From: CAXXOK01 sp963675365
GTDB taxonomy: Bacteria > Bacillota > Clostridia > Christensenellales > Aristaeellaceae
Direction of reading: 5' to 3'
Assembly: GCA_963675365.2 (NCBI GenBank)
Contig: CAXXVA010000003.1
Location: 186,001 to 250,000, forward strand
Length of the DNA stretch: 64,000 nt
A program made the position numbers and the translations under genes. A model generated the notes under the pieces. It did no database searches and was not told the DNA's origin. It was given only the letters and a program-made list of their open reading frames with translations. Numbering within the stretch: position 1 is the first letter of the stretch; the number at the start of each line of letters is the position of its first letter. Positions 8,204-16,876 of the stretch are shown in pieces.

Positions 8204-9179
8204 GAATTCTGGCGGAAGCCCGTTACGGCGCATCGGCATCGGAGAGGTTTTCAATCGCGCGAGTATTTTCATTGTGCTTATCTTTTTATGTGTGATTATG
8301 TCCATACTGTCCCCAAATTTCTATGGCATAAACAACATCATCAATATACTTCAGCAGATTTCTATCAATACGATCGTGGCAATCGGTATGACCTATGTCA
8401 TCCTGTCGGGCGGCATCGACCTTTCTGTCGGTCCGATCGTAGCGCTGGTCGGTCTGGTGTATGCGGTGCTGTTGAAGAAAGTCGGCGTATCAATGTACGT
8501 GGCGCTGCCGGTCGGGCTGCTGCTGGGAACGCTGATCGGCATGGTGAACGGCCTATTCATCGCGTTTCTTAACCTGCCCCCGTTTATTGTCACGCTAGGT
8601 ACGATGTCGATTGTACGCGGTATCGCATATACGATTACCTCCGGTCAGTCCGTGTATCAGCTGCCCGAGCCGTTTTTGCAGGTTGCGTCCCGGATCGGCA
8701 ACTGGCTTCCCATCCCGATCCTTCTGATGCTGGCGATGATTGGCATCGCCGCCTATGTGCTGCACTATACGAAGTTTGGCAGACATATGTACGCCATCGG
8801 CGGTAATGAGAGCGCTGCGAAGTTATCCGGCATCAATGTGCGGTGGAACAAAATCATGGTCTACGCAATCTCCGGGTTTACCAGCGCTGTCGCGGCCTAC
8901 CTGCTGACGGCCCGACTGGATTCCGGTGTGCCCACGGCGGCGGAGGGTTACGAAGTGGAAGCCATCGCCGCGGTTGTTATCGGCGGCACCAGCATGGCGG
9001 GCGGCGAAGGCACGATGCTTGGCACGTTTATCGGCGCGCTGATTATCGGCATCATCGGCAACGGGATGAACCTCTTATTCATCCCGACCGGACCGCAGCG
9101 CATCGTGAAGGGCGCGATCATTCTGATCGCCGTATCGATCGACACAATTAAAAATATCAAAATGCGCAAGGCAGCGTAA
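8196..9179 (+). CDS. Sugar ABC transporter permease (RbsC-like)
   Basis: An integral membrane protein of about 327 residues with 8-10 hydrophobic segments, of the branched-chain-permease/RbsC family; segments such as IVAIGMTYVILSGGIDLSVG and the EAIAAVVIGGTSMAGGEGT motif are family hallmarks. An upstream ATG at 8145 is in frame, but the TTG at 8196 has GGAGG 8 nt before it and is preferred; the 17 extra residues of the longer version are not membrane-like. It would form the transport channel as a homodimer with the ATPase above. The next gene follows after 9 bases. Confidence 0.92.
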   Translation: MNKNSGGSPLRRIGIGEVFNRASIFIVLIFLCVIMSILSPNFYGINNIINILQQISINTIVAIGMTYVILSGGIDLSVGPIVALVGLVYAVLLKKVGVSMYVALPVGLLLGTLIGMVNGLFIAFLNLPPFIVTLGTMSIVRGIAYTITSGQSVYQLPEPFLQVASRIGNWLPIPILLMLAMIGIAAYVLHYTKFGRHMYAIGGNESAAKLSGINVRWNKIMVYAISGFTSAVAAYLLTARLDSGVPTAAEGYEVEAIAAVVIGGTSMAGGEGTMLGTFIGALIIGIIGNGMNLLFIPTGPQRIVKGAIILIAVSIDTIKNIKMRKAA

Positions 9180-9188
9180 TACGGACGT

Positions 9189-10706
9189 ATGAAAGAAGAA
9201 TCTGCAAACTGCATTGCGTTTGACTTAGGCTCCTCCAGCGGGCGTGGTTACCTCGCTCGCTACAGGAGGGGCATTCTCAGCATGACCGATATCGATTGTT
9301 TTTCCACGCAGAGCATCCGCTCCGCACGCGGTCTTGAGTGGGACTTTTATACCTTGCTGGATCGGATAACAGACAACCTTCACCACTACGCGCAGGAACA
9401 TGAAGCACCGCTTGACAGCGTGGGCGTAGAATGCTGCGGCGTCGATTACGGATTGCTGGACGCCGGGGGAAAGCTGCTGGGATTGCCGCACAACTACCGT
9501 GATCCACGCACGCGCAATATGGATTGCGTCGTCTCAAAGACCATGACTCATGAAGAAATCTATCGCCGCACCGGCATACACTTCATGCGCCATAATACGC
9601 TTAACCAGCTGATTGCCGAGCGGGAGTGCGATGAAAAACTGCTTGAGCGCGCGCAGAGCCTGCTGTTTCTGGGAGATCTGTTTCACTATTTCCTTACCGG
9701 CGAACGCCATGTGGAATATTCCGGCGTCAGCATTTCGCAACTGTACAACTATCTTACGCGCGATTGGGACGGCGAAATCTTCGACGCCTTCAGCATTCCA
9801 AGCACGATTTGCGAAGGTATCATCAACGCGGGCGACGTCTATGGTCCATTGAAGCCAGAACTGCTGCGAAAGCTGCATTTAAATGACGGCGTCGTCGCCA
9901 TTACCCCACCGACACACGACAGTGCATCGGCTGTCGTGCCGATTCCCAAGGTGGACGACGGAGACCTGGCGTATATCAGCTCCGGCACCTGGAGCATTAT
10001 CGGCCTGGAGATCGACCGCCCTATCGTAACCGCGGAATCACTGCAGTTCAACATCTCCAATTCCGGCACGGCGCTGGGAAAGCTGATGTTTACCAAGAAC
10101 ATCATGGGTCTGTGGATCATCCAGCAGTGCCGCAGGATCTGGGAACAAACGAAGCCGGATCTCACGTTTGCGGAGATTGTGGCGCTGGCTGAGCGGGAAA
10201 CGCCTTTCCGGGCGATGATCGATCCGGACGACGCGGTTTTTTTCGACGCGCCAAACACGCCCAAAGCCATTGAAACCTATCTGCGCGAGACCGGGCAGCC
10301 CGTTCTTGCGGCACAGAATATCGGCGGAATCGCGCGCGTTATTTTTGAAAGCCTTGCGTTCAAATACCGCTATATCTTCAGCCATATGTTCCAGGCTTCC
10401 GGTAAGCGTGTGCGGGAGATACACATCATCGGCGGCGGCGGAAACAACGAAGCGATCAACCAGTTTACGGCAAACGTGACCGGGATGCGCGTGGTTGTCA
10501 GCCTGCCGAAAGCGAGCGCTGTCGGAAACGCCATGATGCAGTTGTACGGCCTGGGTGCGGTCGGCTCCCTGCAGGAAATACGCGAAGTCGTTCACAGGTC
10601 GTTCCCGTGTAAGGTGTACCAACCGCGGGATACGGATGTTTGGGACAAACGCTATACAGAATTCCTGGCGCTTTTACAAGCCCGCGCCAGTTGTTCATTT
10701 AGCTAG
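9189..10706 (+). CDS. rhaB: FGGY-family carbohydrate kinase, rhamnulokinase-like
   Basis: A 505-residue sugar kinase, slightly longer than typical rhamnulokinases (about 490). The N-terminal phosphate-binding motif FDLGSSSGRGYLA is the rhamnulokinase form, and DSVGVECCGVDYGLLD and the C-terminal EIHIIGGGGNNEAINQ also match that branch of the FGGY family. It should phosphorylate a keto-sugar, L-rhamnulose or a close relative, made from the imported sugar. No rhamnose isomerase or rhamnulose-phosphate aldolase is encoded nearby, so the exact substrate is inferred. It is the last gene of the operon; its product may supply the ligand of the DeoR-type repressor. The ribosome binding site is weak (GGAC). 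Confidence 0.85.
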   Translation: MKEESANCIAFDLGSSSGRGYLARYRRGILSMTDIDCFSTQSIRSARGLEWDFYTLLDRITDNLHHYAQEHEAPLDSVGVECCGVDYGLLDAGGKLLGLPHNYRDPRTRNMDCVVSKTMTHEEIYRRTGIHFMRHNTLNQLIAERECDEKLLERAQSLLFLGDLFHYFLTGERHVEYSGVSISQLYNYLTRDWDGEIFDAFSIPSTICEGIINAGDVYGPLKPELLRKLHLNDGVVAITPPTHDSASAVVPIPKVDDGDLAYISSGTWSIIGLEIDRPIVTAESLQFNISNSGTALGKLMFTKNIMGLWIIQQCRRIWEQTKPDLTFAEIVALAERETPFRAMIDPDDAVFFDAPNTPKAIETYLRETGQPVLAAQNIGGIARVIFESLAFKYRYIFSHMFQASGKRVREIHIIGGGGNNEAINQFTANVTGMRVVVSLPKASAVGNAMMQLYGLGAVGSLQEIREVVHRSFPCKVYQPRDTDVWDKRYTEFLALLQARASCSFS

Positions 10707-10819
10707 AGAAGTTTTTAGCGAACGGATTATATCTGTGTGGGAATGATATGGGTTCGCAGACGATAGCGACGGAATGTGGCATTTCGGGGATGCACATGTG
10801 TGCGGTTGGAGACGGGGCG

Positions 10820-12604
10820 CTACTCACAGCGATCGTCGTTTTCCATAATCAGCGGAAACACAAACCGCACCGTGGTGCCTTCCCCGGTTTGGCTGTCAAT
10901 AAAGATGCTATCCTGGCCATTTCCAATATAACGCAGACGGCTTTTAATATTGCGCAGGGCAATATGCTTGCCCTTTTCCTCTGCCGCCGCGTCGCCCGGT
11001 TCATCGGCGCTGAAGCGCGCCAGCTCTTCCGGCGACATCCCCGATCCGTTATCCGTGATTTCTATCACGCAGCTGCCGCCTTTTTGAAAGATATGAATCG
11101 TCAGCGTGCCTTGGATTTCTCCGGTTTCCTTGTTGGTAAGGCCATGCAGTAAAGCGTTTTCGACTACGGGCTGCATCACATTTTTGGGGATCATCGCTTT
11201 CTTGAGCGCATCACTGACGTCCCAGTGAATATCCACTTGATTCTCATACATAAAGCTGGCTATCTTCAGGTATTGGTTCACAACGTTGACTTCCTGTTCA
11301 ACCGTATCCAATACCTCTGTGTTTCGGATCCGCAGGCGGTCCCGGATGATGTCGATCAGCGCGTTGTTCAACTCAATCGCGTTTCGATTGCGCTTTTGGC
11401 GTATCAGTGCGCTGACCATATTCATGGAGTTGCATAGAAAATGCGGATCTATCTGGCTGATTAAGAAATTGTAATGGCTTTTCCCCTGCTCTCTCTGGTA
11501 AGCTTTGATATCGGCGATATAGGTATTGATCTGTTCAGTCATCGCGTTGAATACGTCGATCAATTTTCCGATCTCATCGTCGTGCAGTTTTTCGGCTCTG
11601 ACGTGCAGGTTGCCCGCGCCGAATTCTGCAATGACGCTGGTCAGCTTGCTTACGGGCCGCATGGCGCGCAGGAGGCTGGGCACGATAAAGACGTAAAACG
11701 TCAGGAAAAATGTCAGGATCACAATGATAAAGGAAGCCAACTGGTCTGTCAGCACGCCGCGGATGATATAGGCCAGGGATACGTATCCCACGAATTTCCA
11801 AGACCGGATATCCTGCAGATCAACGGTAAAAAACCCGCCGTGGGCAAAGGTATTGGCTTGCGCTGCATTGTTTTCCTTCGCAAACTCCTGCGCCATTGCG
11901 GAATAGCTCGCATTGCCGGAAGAGTAAATAATGCTGTTGTTGGTATTCAATAAAACGTAATCGTTGAAGGCCTGCTGATAAATGGAATTGATAACGTCCA
12001 GCGTATCGGCGATATCATAGAATACGGTGACCGTATAGTTGATATTGTTGAGATTGAAGTTTTTCGAATATGCGATGGTTCCATCCGGAAAAGCTTCGTC
12101 ATTAATTTCGCCTTCCTGAATGGAATAAATCTCCGAAAAAGTACTCAGGCTCTCCCTGGCCAGCACACGCTGATAAGCCGTCGTATTCAAATAGTCGAGA
12201 TCCTCCTGGTGAAAGCTCGTGATGGACGTGATGCGCCCGACACCCGGGAGTTCAACGACGATAGCACGCGCATTGCTCGTGTATGCGGTATTGTTTAGCA
12301 GCAATTCGATACGGGCGAAAACTTGTTCGCTTTTATCGTTCACATACGATTTCAGATATCGGCCGAGCTCTGCGGAATTCCCCGTATTTGCGCAAATGTG
12401 CGTGGTATCGCTGAGGTTGTTGTCAAGCAGGTCGGTTACGATGGCGGCGGTGGACGCGTTGGCGGAGAGCGCATTTTTGACCGCCCACGGAATCGTGATT
12501 GCAAAATACATAACCATGATCACCAAAAGTGCAATCGTTTCGATGGTTACAAACCGTTTCAACAGGAGCTTAACGAATTTCGATCTTCTCGTGCCCAATT
12601 TCAT
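10820..12604 (-). CDS. Sensor histidine kinase, YesM/LytS type
   Basis: A 594-residue membrane sensor. A first transmembrane helix lies near residues 13-38, an extracellular Cache-like sensing region follows to about 285, then a second helix (IIVILTFFLTFYVFIVPSLL) and a HAMP linker. The HisKA-type phosphoacceptor is the His_kinase family form, QIDPHFLCNSMNMV, and the ATPase domain shows VVENALLHGL and DNGSGMS. It should autophosphorylate in response to an external, probably carbohydrate, cue and pass phosphate to the regulator encoded just upstream. Its start overlaps that gene's stop by 4 bases (ATGA). The pair diverges from the second sugar transporter at 14352, its likely target. Confidence 0.93.
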   Translation of the reverse strand: MKLGTRRSKFVKLLLKRFVTIETIALLVIMVMYFAITIPWAVKNALSANASTAAIVTDLLDNNLSDTTHICANTGNSAELGRYLKSYVNDKSEQVFARIELLLNNTAYTSNARAIVVELPGVGRITSITSFHQEDLDYLNTTAYQRVLARESLSTFSEIYSIQEGEINDEAFPDGTIAYSKNFNLNNINYTVTVFYDIADTLDVINSIYQQAFNDYVLLNTNNSIIYSSGNASYSAMAQEFAKENNAAQANTFAHGGFFTVDLQDIRSWKFVGYVSLAYIIRGVLTDQLASFIIVILTFFLTFYVFIVPSLLRAMRPVSKLTSVIAEFGAGNLHVRAEKLHDDEIGKLIDVFNAMTEQINTYIADIKAYQREQGKSHYNFLISQIDPHFLCNSMNMVSALIRQKRNRNAIELNNALIDIIRDRLRIRNTEVLDTVEQEVNVVNQYLKIASFMYENQVDIHWDVSDALKKAMIPKNVMQPVVENALLHGLTNKETGEIQGTLTIHIFQKGGSCVIEITDNGSGMSPEELARFSADEPGDAAAEEKGKHIALRNIKSRLRYIGNGQDSIFIDSQTGEGTTVRFVFPLIMENDDRCE

Positions 12605-14085
12605 TTTATGCCTTTCCGGTATTCAGCGACGCTCTGTCCCGTATGCTTTGCAAACAGCTTATGGTAATACCTTGTGGAAATAAATCCGACTTTTTCCGCG
12701 ATTTCATTCGTTTTCAACGAAGTTCCCGCCAATAACAGTTTGGATTGCCGGATGCGAAGATCGGTTATAAAACCGTTCAGGGTATTGCCGGTTTCGTCTT
12801 TAAATTTCTTATGCAGGTAATTCGTGCTGACATGAACGGCGCCGGCAATTTTATCCGCGGATAGATCCTGCTCGCTGAAATGTGAATAAATATAGTGAAC
12901 CGCATGATTGACAACGGGCGAATAAACGTTGTCTGTAAGCTGGAACAGACGTTCAAAGCAGCGCGCCATGCGATCGGCGATATCCATGGCCCGGTAGAAG
13001 AGAAAATCCTCGTCGATGCTGGTGCGAAGGTTTTCCGGCAGCCTGTTTTGATATGCCTTAGCCAGCTGAATAATTTCATTTGTGAACGTAATCAGCATCT
13101 CGTAATCGGCTTTTTCGATGATCAACCGATACGCGGTTTGAAGCGACGTCCGAAGATTGGCCAGATTCATCGTATCGATAGCCGAGATGATTTTGTTGCG
13201 ATACTCGGAAAGGGATATCCCGGGGGAAACGGACCGGCTGAAATCCGATAGTTGATACCAGGGCTTTTCCTGTAAAAAATAGTGGGCGGATAATCCGACG
13301 GCCCTGTCTTTGAGTAGCATATGAAGCTGCCGTAAAGACAACGGCTTATCGATGAGGACTATCGTATGGCGAATATCCAGATAACGATCCCATATAGCGC
13401 CGATTTGCCCAATCAGTGTTTGCACGTCGACGGGATGCTTGCTGTAGGTGTCGTCTAAAACGGCGATAATTACATAGGGGATGATGATTTCAAAGGCCGA
13501 TACGATCCCCTTGAACGCAGACGCGCTGTTCAGCCCATCCAATGCGGGGATCAGGTTGATTTGATACGGAACCATATTGTTGACGGGAATCGGCAGATCT
13601 GCACAGATCAATATGCAGGAAAGCATTGTATTGCGGAAAGCCGGATCGGCAATAAAATTATCGGTCATCAAGTGCTGCAGGTCCTGGCGCAGAATGGATA
13701 TTTGATGTTCTCGCTGTGCAATCACGCGCTTTTTTGCTTTGTCGAGTTTTTCCGCGAGGAGTTCGGGTGTGATTTCGTTTTTCAGCAGGTAATCGATAAC
13801 GCCAAGATTAAAGCCCTGTTTAGCATAGGAAAACTCGTCATAGGACGACAGAAGAAATGTAAGCGGCATCAATCCCTCGTCAGCCAGAAGCTGGAGCATC
13901 TCAAGTCCGTCCATGCCCGGCATCATAATATCAGTAATCAGGATGTCCGGACGCAGCTGTTTGCATTTGGCGATGCCCTGTATTGCGTTTGCCGCCGTCG
14001 CAATGATTTGATACCCGTTTTCCTCCCATTGGAATTGCGCGATAAAGTCGTCCAACAACAGCTTGTTGTCGTCAACGACAATCAC
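12601..14085 (-). CDS. Response regulator with AraC-type output domain (YesN-like)
   Basis: About 494 residues: an N-terminal receiver (IVVDDNK, phospho-acceptor Asp in DILITDIMMPGMDG), a long middle region, and a C-terminal pair of AraC helix-turn-helix motifs (AVHVSTNYLHKKF, then NEIAEKVGFISTRYYHKLF). It would activate carbohydrate genes when phosphorylated by the kinase encoded downstream. The start is uncertain: the GTG used here trims the first receiver strand and lies 24 nt from the perfect AGGAGGTGA, while an in-frame ATC at 14100-14098 is 6 nt from that site and would add MNPIT; an in-frame TGA just upstream excludes any earlier start. Confidence 0.9.
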   Translation of the reverse strand: MIVVDDNKLLLDDFIAQFQWEENGYQIIATAANAIQGIAKCKQLRPDILITDIMMPGMDGLEMLQLLADEGLMPLTFLLSSYDEFSYAKQGFNLGVIDYLLKNEITPELLAEKLDKAKKRVIAQREHQISILRQDLQHLMTDNFIADPAFRNTMLSCILICADLPIPVNNMVPYQINLIPALDGLNSASAFKGIVSAFEIIIPYVIIAVLDDTYSKHPVDVQTLIGQIGAIWDRYLDIRHTIVLIDKPLSLRQLHMLLKDRAVGLSAHYFLQEKPWYQLSDFSRSVSPGISLSEYRNKIISAIDTMNLANLRTSLQTAYRLIIEKADYEMLITFTNEIIQLAKAYQNRLPENLRTSIDEDFLFYRAMDIADRMARCFERLFQLTDNVYSPVVNHAVHYIYSHFSEQDLSADKIAGAVHVSTNYLHKKFKDETGNTLNGFITDLRIRQSKLLLAGTSLKTNEIAEKVGFISTRYYHKLFAKHTGQSVAEYRKGIK

Positions 14086-14154
14086 GGTGATCGGGTTGAT
14101 AAAGCTTCACCTCCTATTCTGGCGATGGGTTTTATGCTGCGTTTGCTTTCTTGT

Positions 14155-14182
14155 ATTTTATCACATACTGAAGGTTTGTCTA
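14155..14182 (-). promoter_or_regulatory. Probable promoter of the two-component operon
   Basis: On the minus strand, TAGACA (14182-14177) and TAAAAT (14160-14155) with a 16-bp spacer. The start of transcription would be near 14148, about 50 nt before the AGGAGGTGA site of the response regulator. Confidence 0.5.
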
Positions 14183-14246
14183 TCGTCCGCAATGCCCGTA
14201 TCCCGCATTGCATAGAATCGGGTACAAAAACGTAGAAATATCACCT

Positions 14247-14274
14247 TTGCATCGGATGATTGCTTTATTATACT
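14247..14274 (+). promoter_or_regulatory. Probable promoter of the second sugar transporter operon
   Basis: TTGCAT (14247-14252) and TATACT (14269-14274) with a 16-bp spacer, giving a leader of roughly 70 nt before the gene at 14352. The imperfect -35 box and short spacer fit an activator-dependent promoter, as expected for a YesN-type regulator. Confidence 0.55.
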
Positions 14275-14351
14275 GAATACATACCATAATGTACAATTTT
14301 CCAAGCGAATACGGTAAACTACGCGACAAAAGACGTTAAGGGAGTGTCTCG

Positions 14352-15869
14352 ATGTACGGTAGCGACAACCCAATTTCTCGACAGGCTCCGCTGTTTGAAG
14401 GCAAGCGCATGTTCAAGTATTTCGGCCCGACGAAGGCTGTCGACGATGTTGATATTTCCGTTTCTCCGGGTGAGATACACGGATTGATCGGGGAGAACGG
14501 TTCGGGGAAATCCACCATTTCTTCGCTTTTTGCCGCCGTTTTAAAACCGGATCGCGGCGACATGTTTCTCAATGGCCAGCCCTTTATCGCGCAGTCGGTT
14601 ATGGAGGCAAATCAGCAGGGCGTTTCCATGATTGTGCAGGAACAGGGAACGTTTGAACAGTGCACCGTCGCCGCTAATATTTTCGCCGGCAAGGAGAAGA
14701 TGTTTGCCAAATCTCATATCATCAACACACGGGGAATGAACGCGGAAGCCCGAAAGGCGCTGGACGCGATAGGGCTGAGCCACATCGGCGAAAAGACAAT
14801 GGTAGGCGGCCTGTCGTTTGAAGACCGGAAGCTGATCGAGCTGGCGAGGGCAATCTATTTCGATCCGCAATTGCTGATTATTGACGAAACGTCCAACGCG
14901 CTGACGATTCACAGCCGCGAGCTGATGTACGGGGTCATCCGCGGCCTGCGGGATGCGGGGAAGTCCACGCTGTTTATATCCCATGATATTGACGAGGTCA
15001 TGATGCTGTGCGATCGCATCACCGTGTTGCGGGACGGGCATTTGATCCAGACCATCGGGAAAGAGGAATTCTCGGAAGACACCATCCGCAGGCTGATGGT
15101 CGGACGCGAAATCAAACAAAACTATTATCGCGCGGATTACAATTGCACATCGTTGCCGGATGTCGCGCTGCGTCTGGACAGCTGCTCGTCTTCCGATCTC
15201 AATGACGTGTCTATTGAATTGCACTACGGCGAGATCGTCGGTATCGGCGGTTTGGCCGACAGTGGAATACACACGGTCGGTCGGCTGGCCTTCGGCCTCA
15301 CCGAGCCGGACACCGGCAAGGTGTATATCAAGAAAAACGAGATCCGCAGCCCTATTGACGCCATGAACTGCGGCGTGGCGTATATTCCCAAGGACCGCGA
15401 CCAGGAAGCGCTGATGGGCACTGCCTGCATCATGGACAATATTTGCCTTCCCTCCTACGATATGCTGAAAACGAGCGTTTTCATCCGCCCGAAACGCGAA
15501 AGGGAATTCGCCCATGAATGGGCTGAAAAACTGGATATCAAAATGTCCGGCGTCGATCAGTCGGTGATGTATCTCTCCGGCGGCAACAAGCAGAAGGTTT
15601 CCGTATCCAAGTGGATGGGTTTCCGCGCGAATATCTTCATCTTTGATTGCCCCACGCGCGGCATCGACATCGGCGTCAAGGAAAAAATCTATCAGTTGAT
15701 GATGCGGCTGAAACAGGAAGGGAACGCCATACTGATGATTTCGGAGGAACTCCCCGAGCTGATTGGAATGAGCGACCGGATGATGATACTCAAGGACGGG
15801 CAAATCAAGGCTGAGCTTGAGCGCAGCGCGGACCTGACGGAGCATCACATTATTCAGTATATGGTATAG
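14352..15869 (+). CDS. Sugar ABC transporter ATP-binding protein, second system
   Basis: A 505-residue double nucleotide-binding-domain ATPase of the RbsA/MglA type. Domain 1 is intact: GENGSGKST, LSFEDRK in place of the common LSVAQQQ, LLIIDET and FISHDIDE. Domain 2 is more degenerate than usual: the Walker A region reads GGLADSGIHTVG, the signature is LSGGNKQK, and the Walker B is FDCPTRGID, with Cys where Glu is nearly always found. Because domain 2 is non-catalytic in this family the protein is still expected to work with one active ATP site. It starts an operon with two permeases, one binding protein, GH78 and a radical SAM protein. ATG preceded by GGGAG. Confidence 0.92.
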   Translation: MYGSDNPISRQAPLFEGKRMFKYFGPTKAVDDVDISVSPGEIHGLIGENGSGKSTISSLFAAVLKPDRGDMFLNGQPFIAQSVMEANQQGVSMIVQEQGTFEQCTVAANIFAGKEKMFAKSHIINTRGMNAEARKALDAIGLSHIGEKTMVGGLSFEDRKLIELARAIYFDPQLLIIDETSNALTIHSRELMYGVIRGLRDAGKSTLFISHDIDEVMMLCDRITVLRDGHLIQTIGKEEFSEDTIRRLMVGREIKQNYYRADYNCTSLPDVALRLDSCSSSDLNDVSIELHYGEIVGIGGLADSGIHTVGRLAFGLTEPDTGKVYIKKNEIRSPIDAMNCGVAYIPKDRDQEALMGTACIMDNICLPSYDMLKTSVFIRPKREREFAHEWAEKLDIKMSGVDQSVMYLSGGNKQKVSVSKWMGFRANIFIFDCPTRGIDIGVKEKIYQLMMRLKQEGNAILMISEELPELIGMSDRMMILKDGQIKAELERSADLTEHHIIQYMV

Positions 15870-15891
15870 AAAGATTAAGGAGCAGACAGGA

Positions 15892-16824
15892 ATGTTGGCG
15901 AGATTTAAAACGGAAAAAATCGCAAAGCTGGTACCATATGCGGGTTTTATAATCCTTTTGATCTTTTTTCAGATTGTAACCAAAGGCGCGCTGTTTTCGG
16001 CGCGGAACTTTTCACTGCTGGTGAACAACGCATTTACGATTGTCATTGCGTGCAGCGCGCTGGTGTTTTTAATGGCGCAGGGCGATATGGATCTTTCCAC
16101 GGGCAAGATCATGGCGATTTCCGCGATTGCGGGCGCGTATGCCGCCAAGCTGAACCCATTTCTGGCAATCCCCGCCTGCATTCTGGTCGGCATTGTTCTG
16201 GGTATTATCAACGGGCTGATTTCCGTTTGTTTGCATTTGCCGTCTTTTCTGGCGACATTGATCATGTCCTTTTTTCTGGGCGGACTGGTGCAGACGATCC
16301 TGTACGGCGGGGGAATGAGAGTTCCCAGCATCATGATGGACTGGGACAGCACGACGCTGCGTGTGATTACGCTGATTGTCGTTGTTCTGGTCAGCATGCT
16401 GGTATTCGAGCGGACGAAGATGGGTAAGTACAGCAAGGCGATGGGCGGTTCGCCGATTGTGGCGAAGGTGTCGGGTGTGCATACCGCCCGCATGAAAATC
16501 GCGGCGTTTGCCATTACCGGCGGAGTCGGCGGCATGATGGCCGTTTACAGCCTGATGTATTCAGGGGCGGCGACAAGCGCAACCGGCGCCAATTATGAAT
16601 TCAATGCCCTGATTGCCTTGCTGCTGGGCAGCATGTCGATCACAGGCGGCCCGGGCGCGAAATACCGCAGCGCCATCATCGGAAGCCTGTCTATGGCGGT
16701 GCTGACAAACGGCATGTCTCTTTGGGGCGTGGATACGTATTACCAGCAGCTGGTCCGGGGCGTGATTTTCCTGATCGTGATTATGATCTCCTTTGATAGA
16801 AAGAACGTTAAAGTTATCAAATGA
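15892..16824 (+). CDS. Sugar ABC transporter permease, second system (1)
   Basis: A 310-residue integral membrane protein of the RbsC family, with hydrophobic segments through its length and the family pattern ALVFLMAQGDMDLSTGKIM near residue 65 and the NALIALLLGSMSITGGPG stretch near residue 240. It is one of two dissimilar permeases in the operon (the other is at 18110), so the channel is probably a heterodimer, as in the galactofuranose transporter YtfT/YjfF. AAGGAG site 9 nt before the ATG. The binding protein gene follows. Confidence 0.92.
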   Translation: MLARFKTEKIAKLVPYAGFIILLIFFQIVTKGALFSARNFSLLVNNAFTIVIACSALVFLMAQGDMDLSTGKIMAISAIAGAYAAKLNPFLAIPACILVGIVLGIINGLISVCLHLPSFLATLIMSFFLGGLVQTILYGGGMRVPSIMMDWDSTTLRVITLIVVVLVSMLVFERTKMGKYSKAMGGSPIVAKVSGVHTARMKIAAFAITGGVGGMMAVYSLMYSGAATSATGANYEFNALIALLLGSMSITGGPGAKYRSAIIGSLSMAVLTNGMSLWGVDTYYQQLVRGVIFLIVIMISFDRKNVKVIK

Positions 16825-16876
16825 ATGCTGGGCCGCGGCAAGCGGCCTGCTAATAAAAAACGAGGAGGAAACGTTT

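Noticed and set aside
14541..15848. 435-codon open frame on the minus strand
   Set aside because: Antisense to the transporter ATPase gene with intact motifs.
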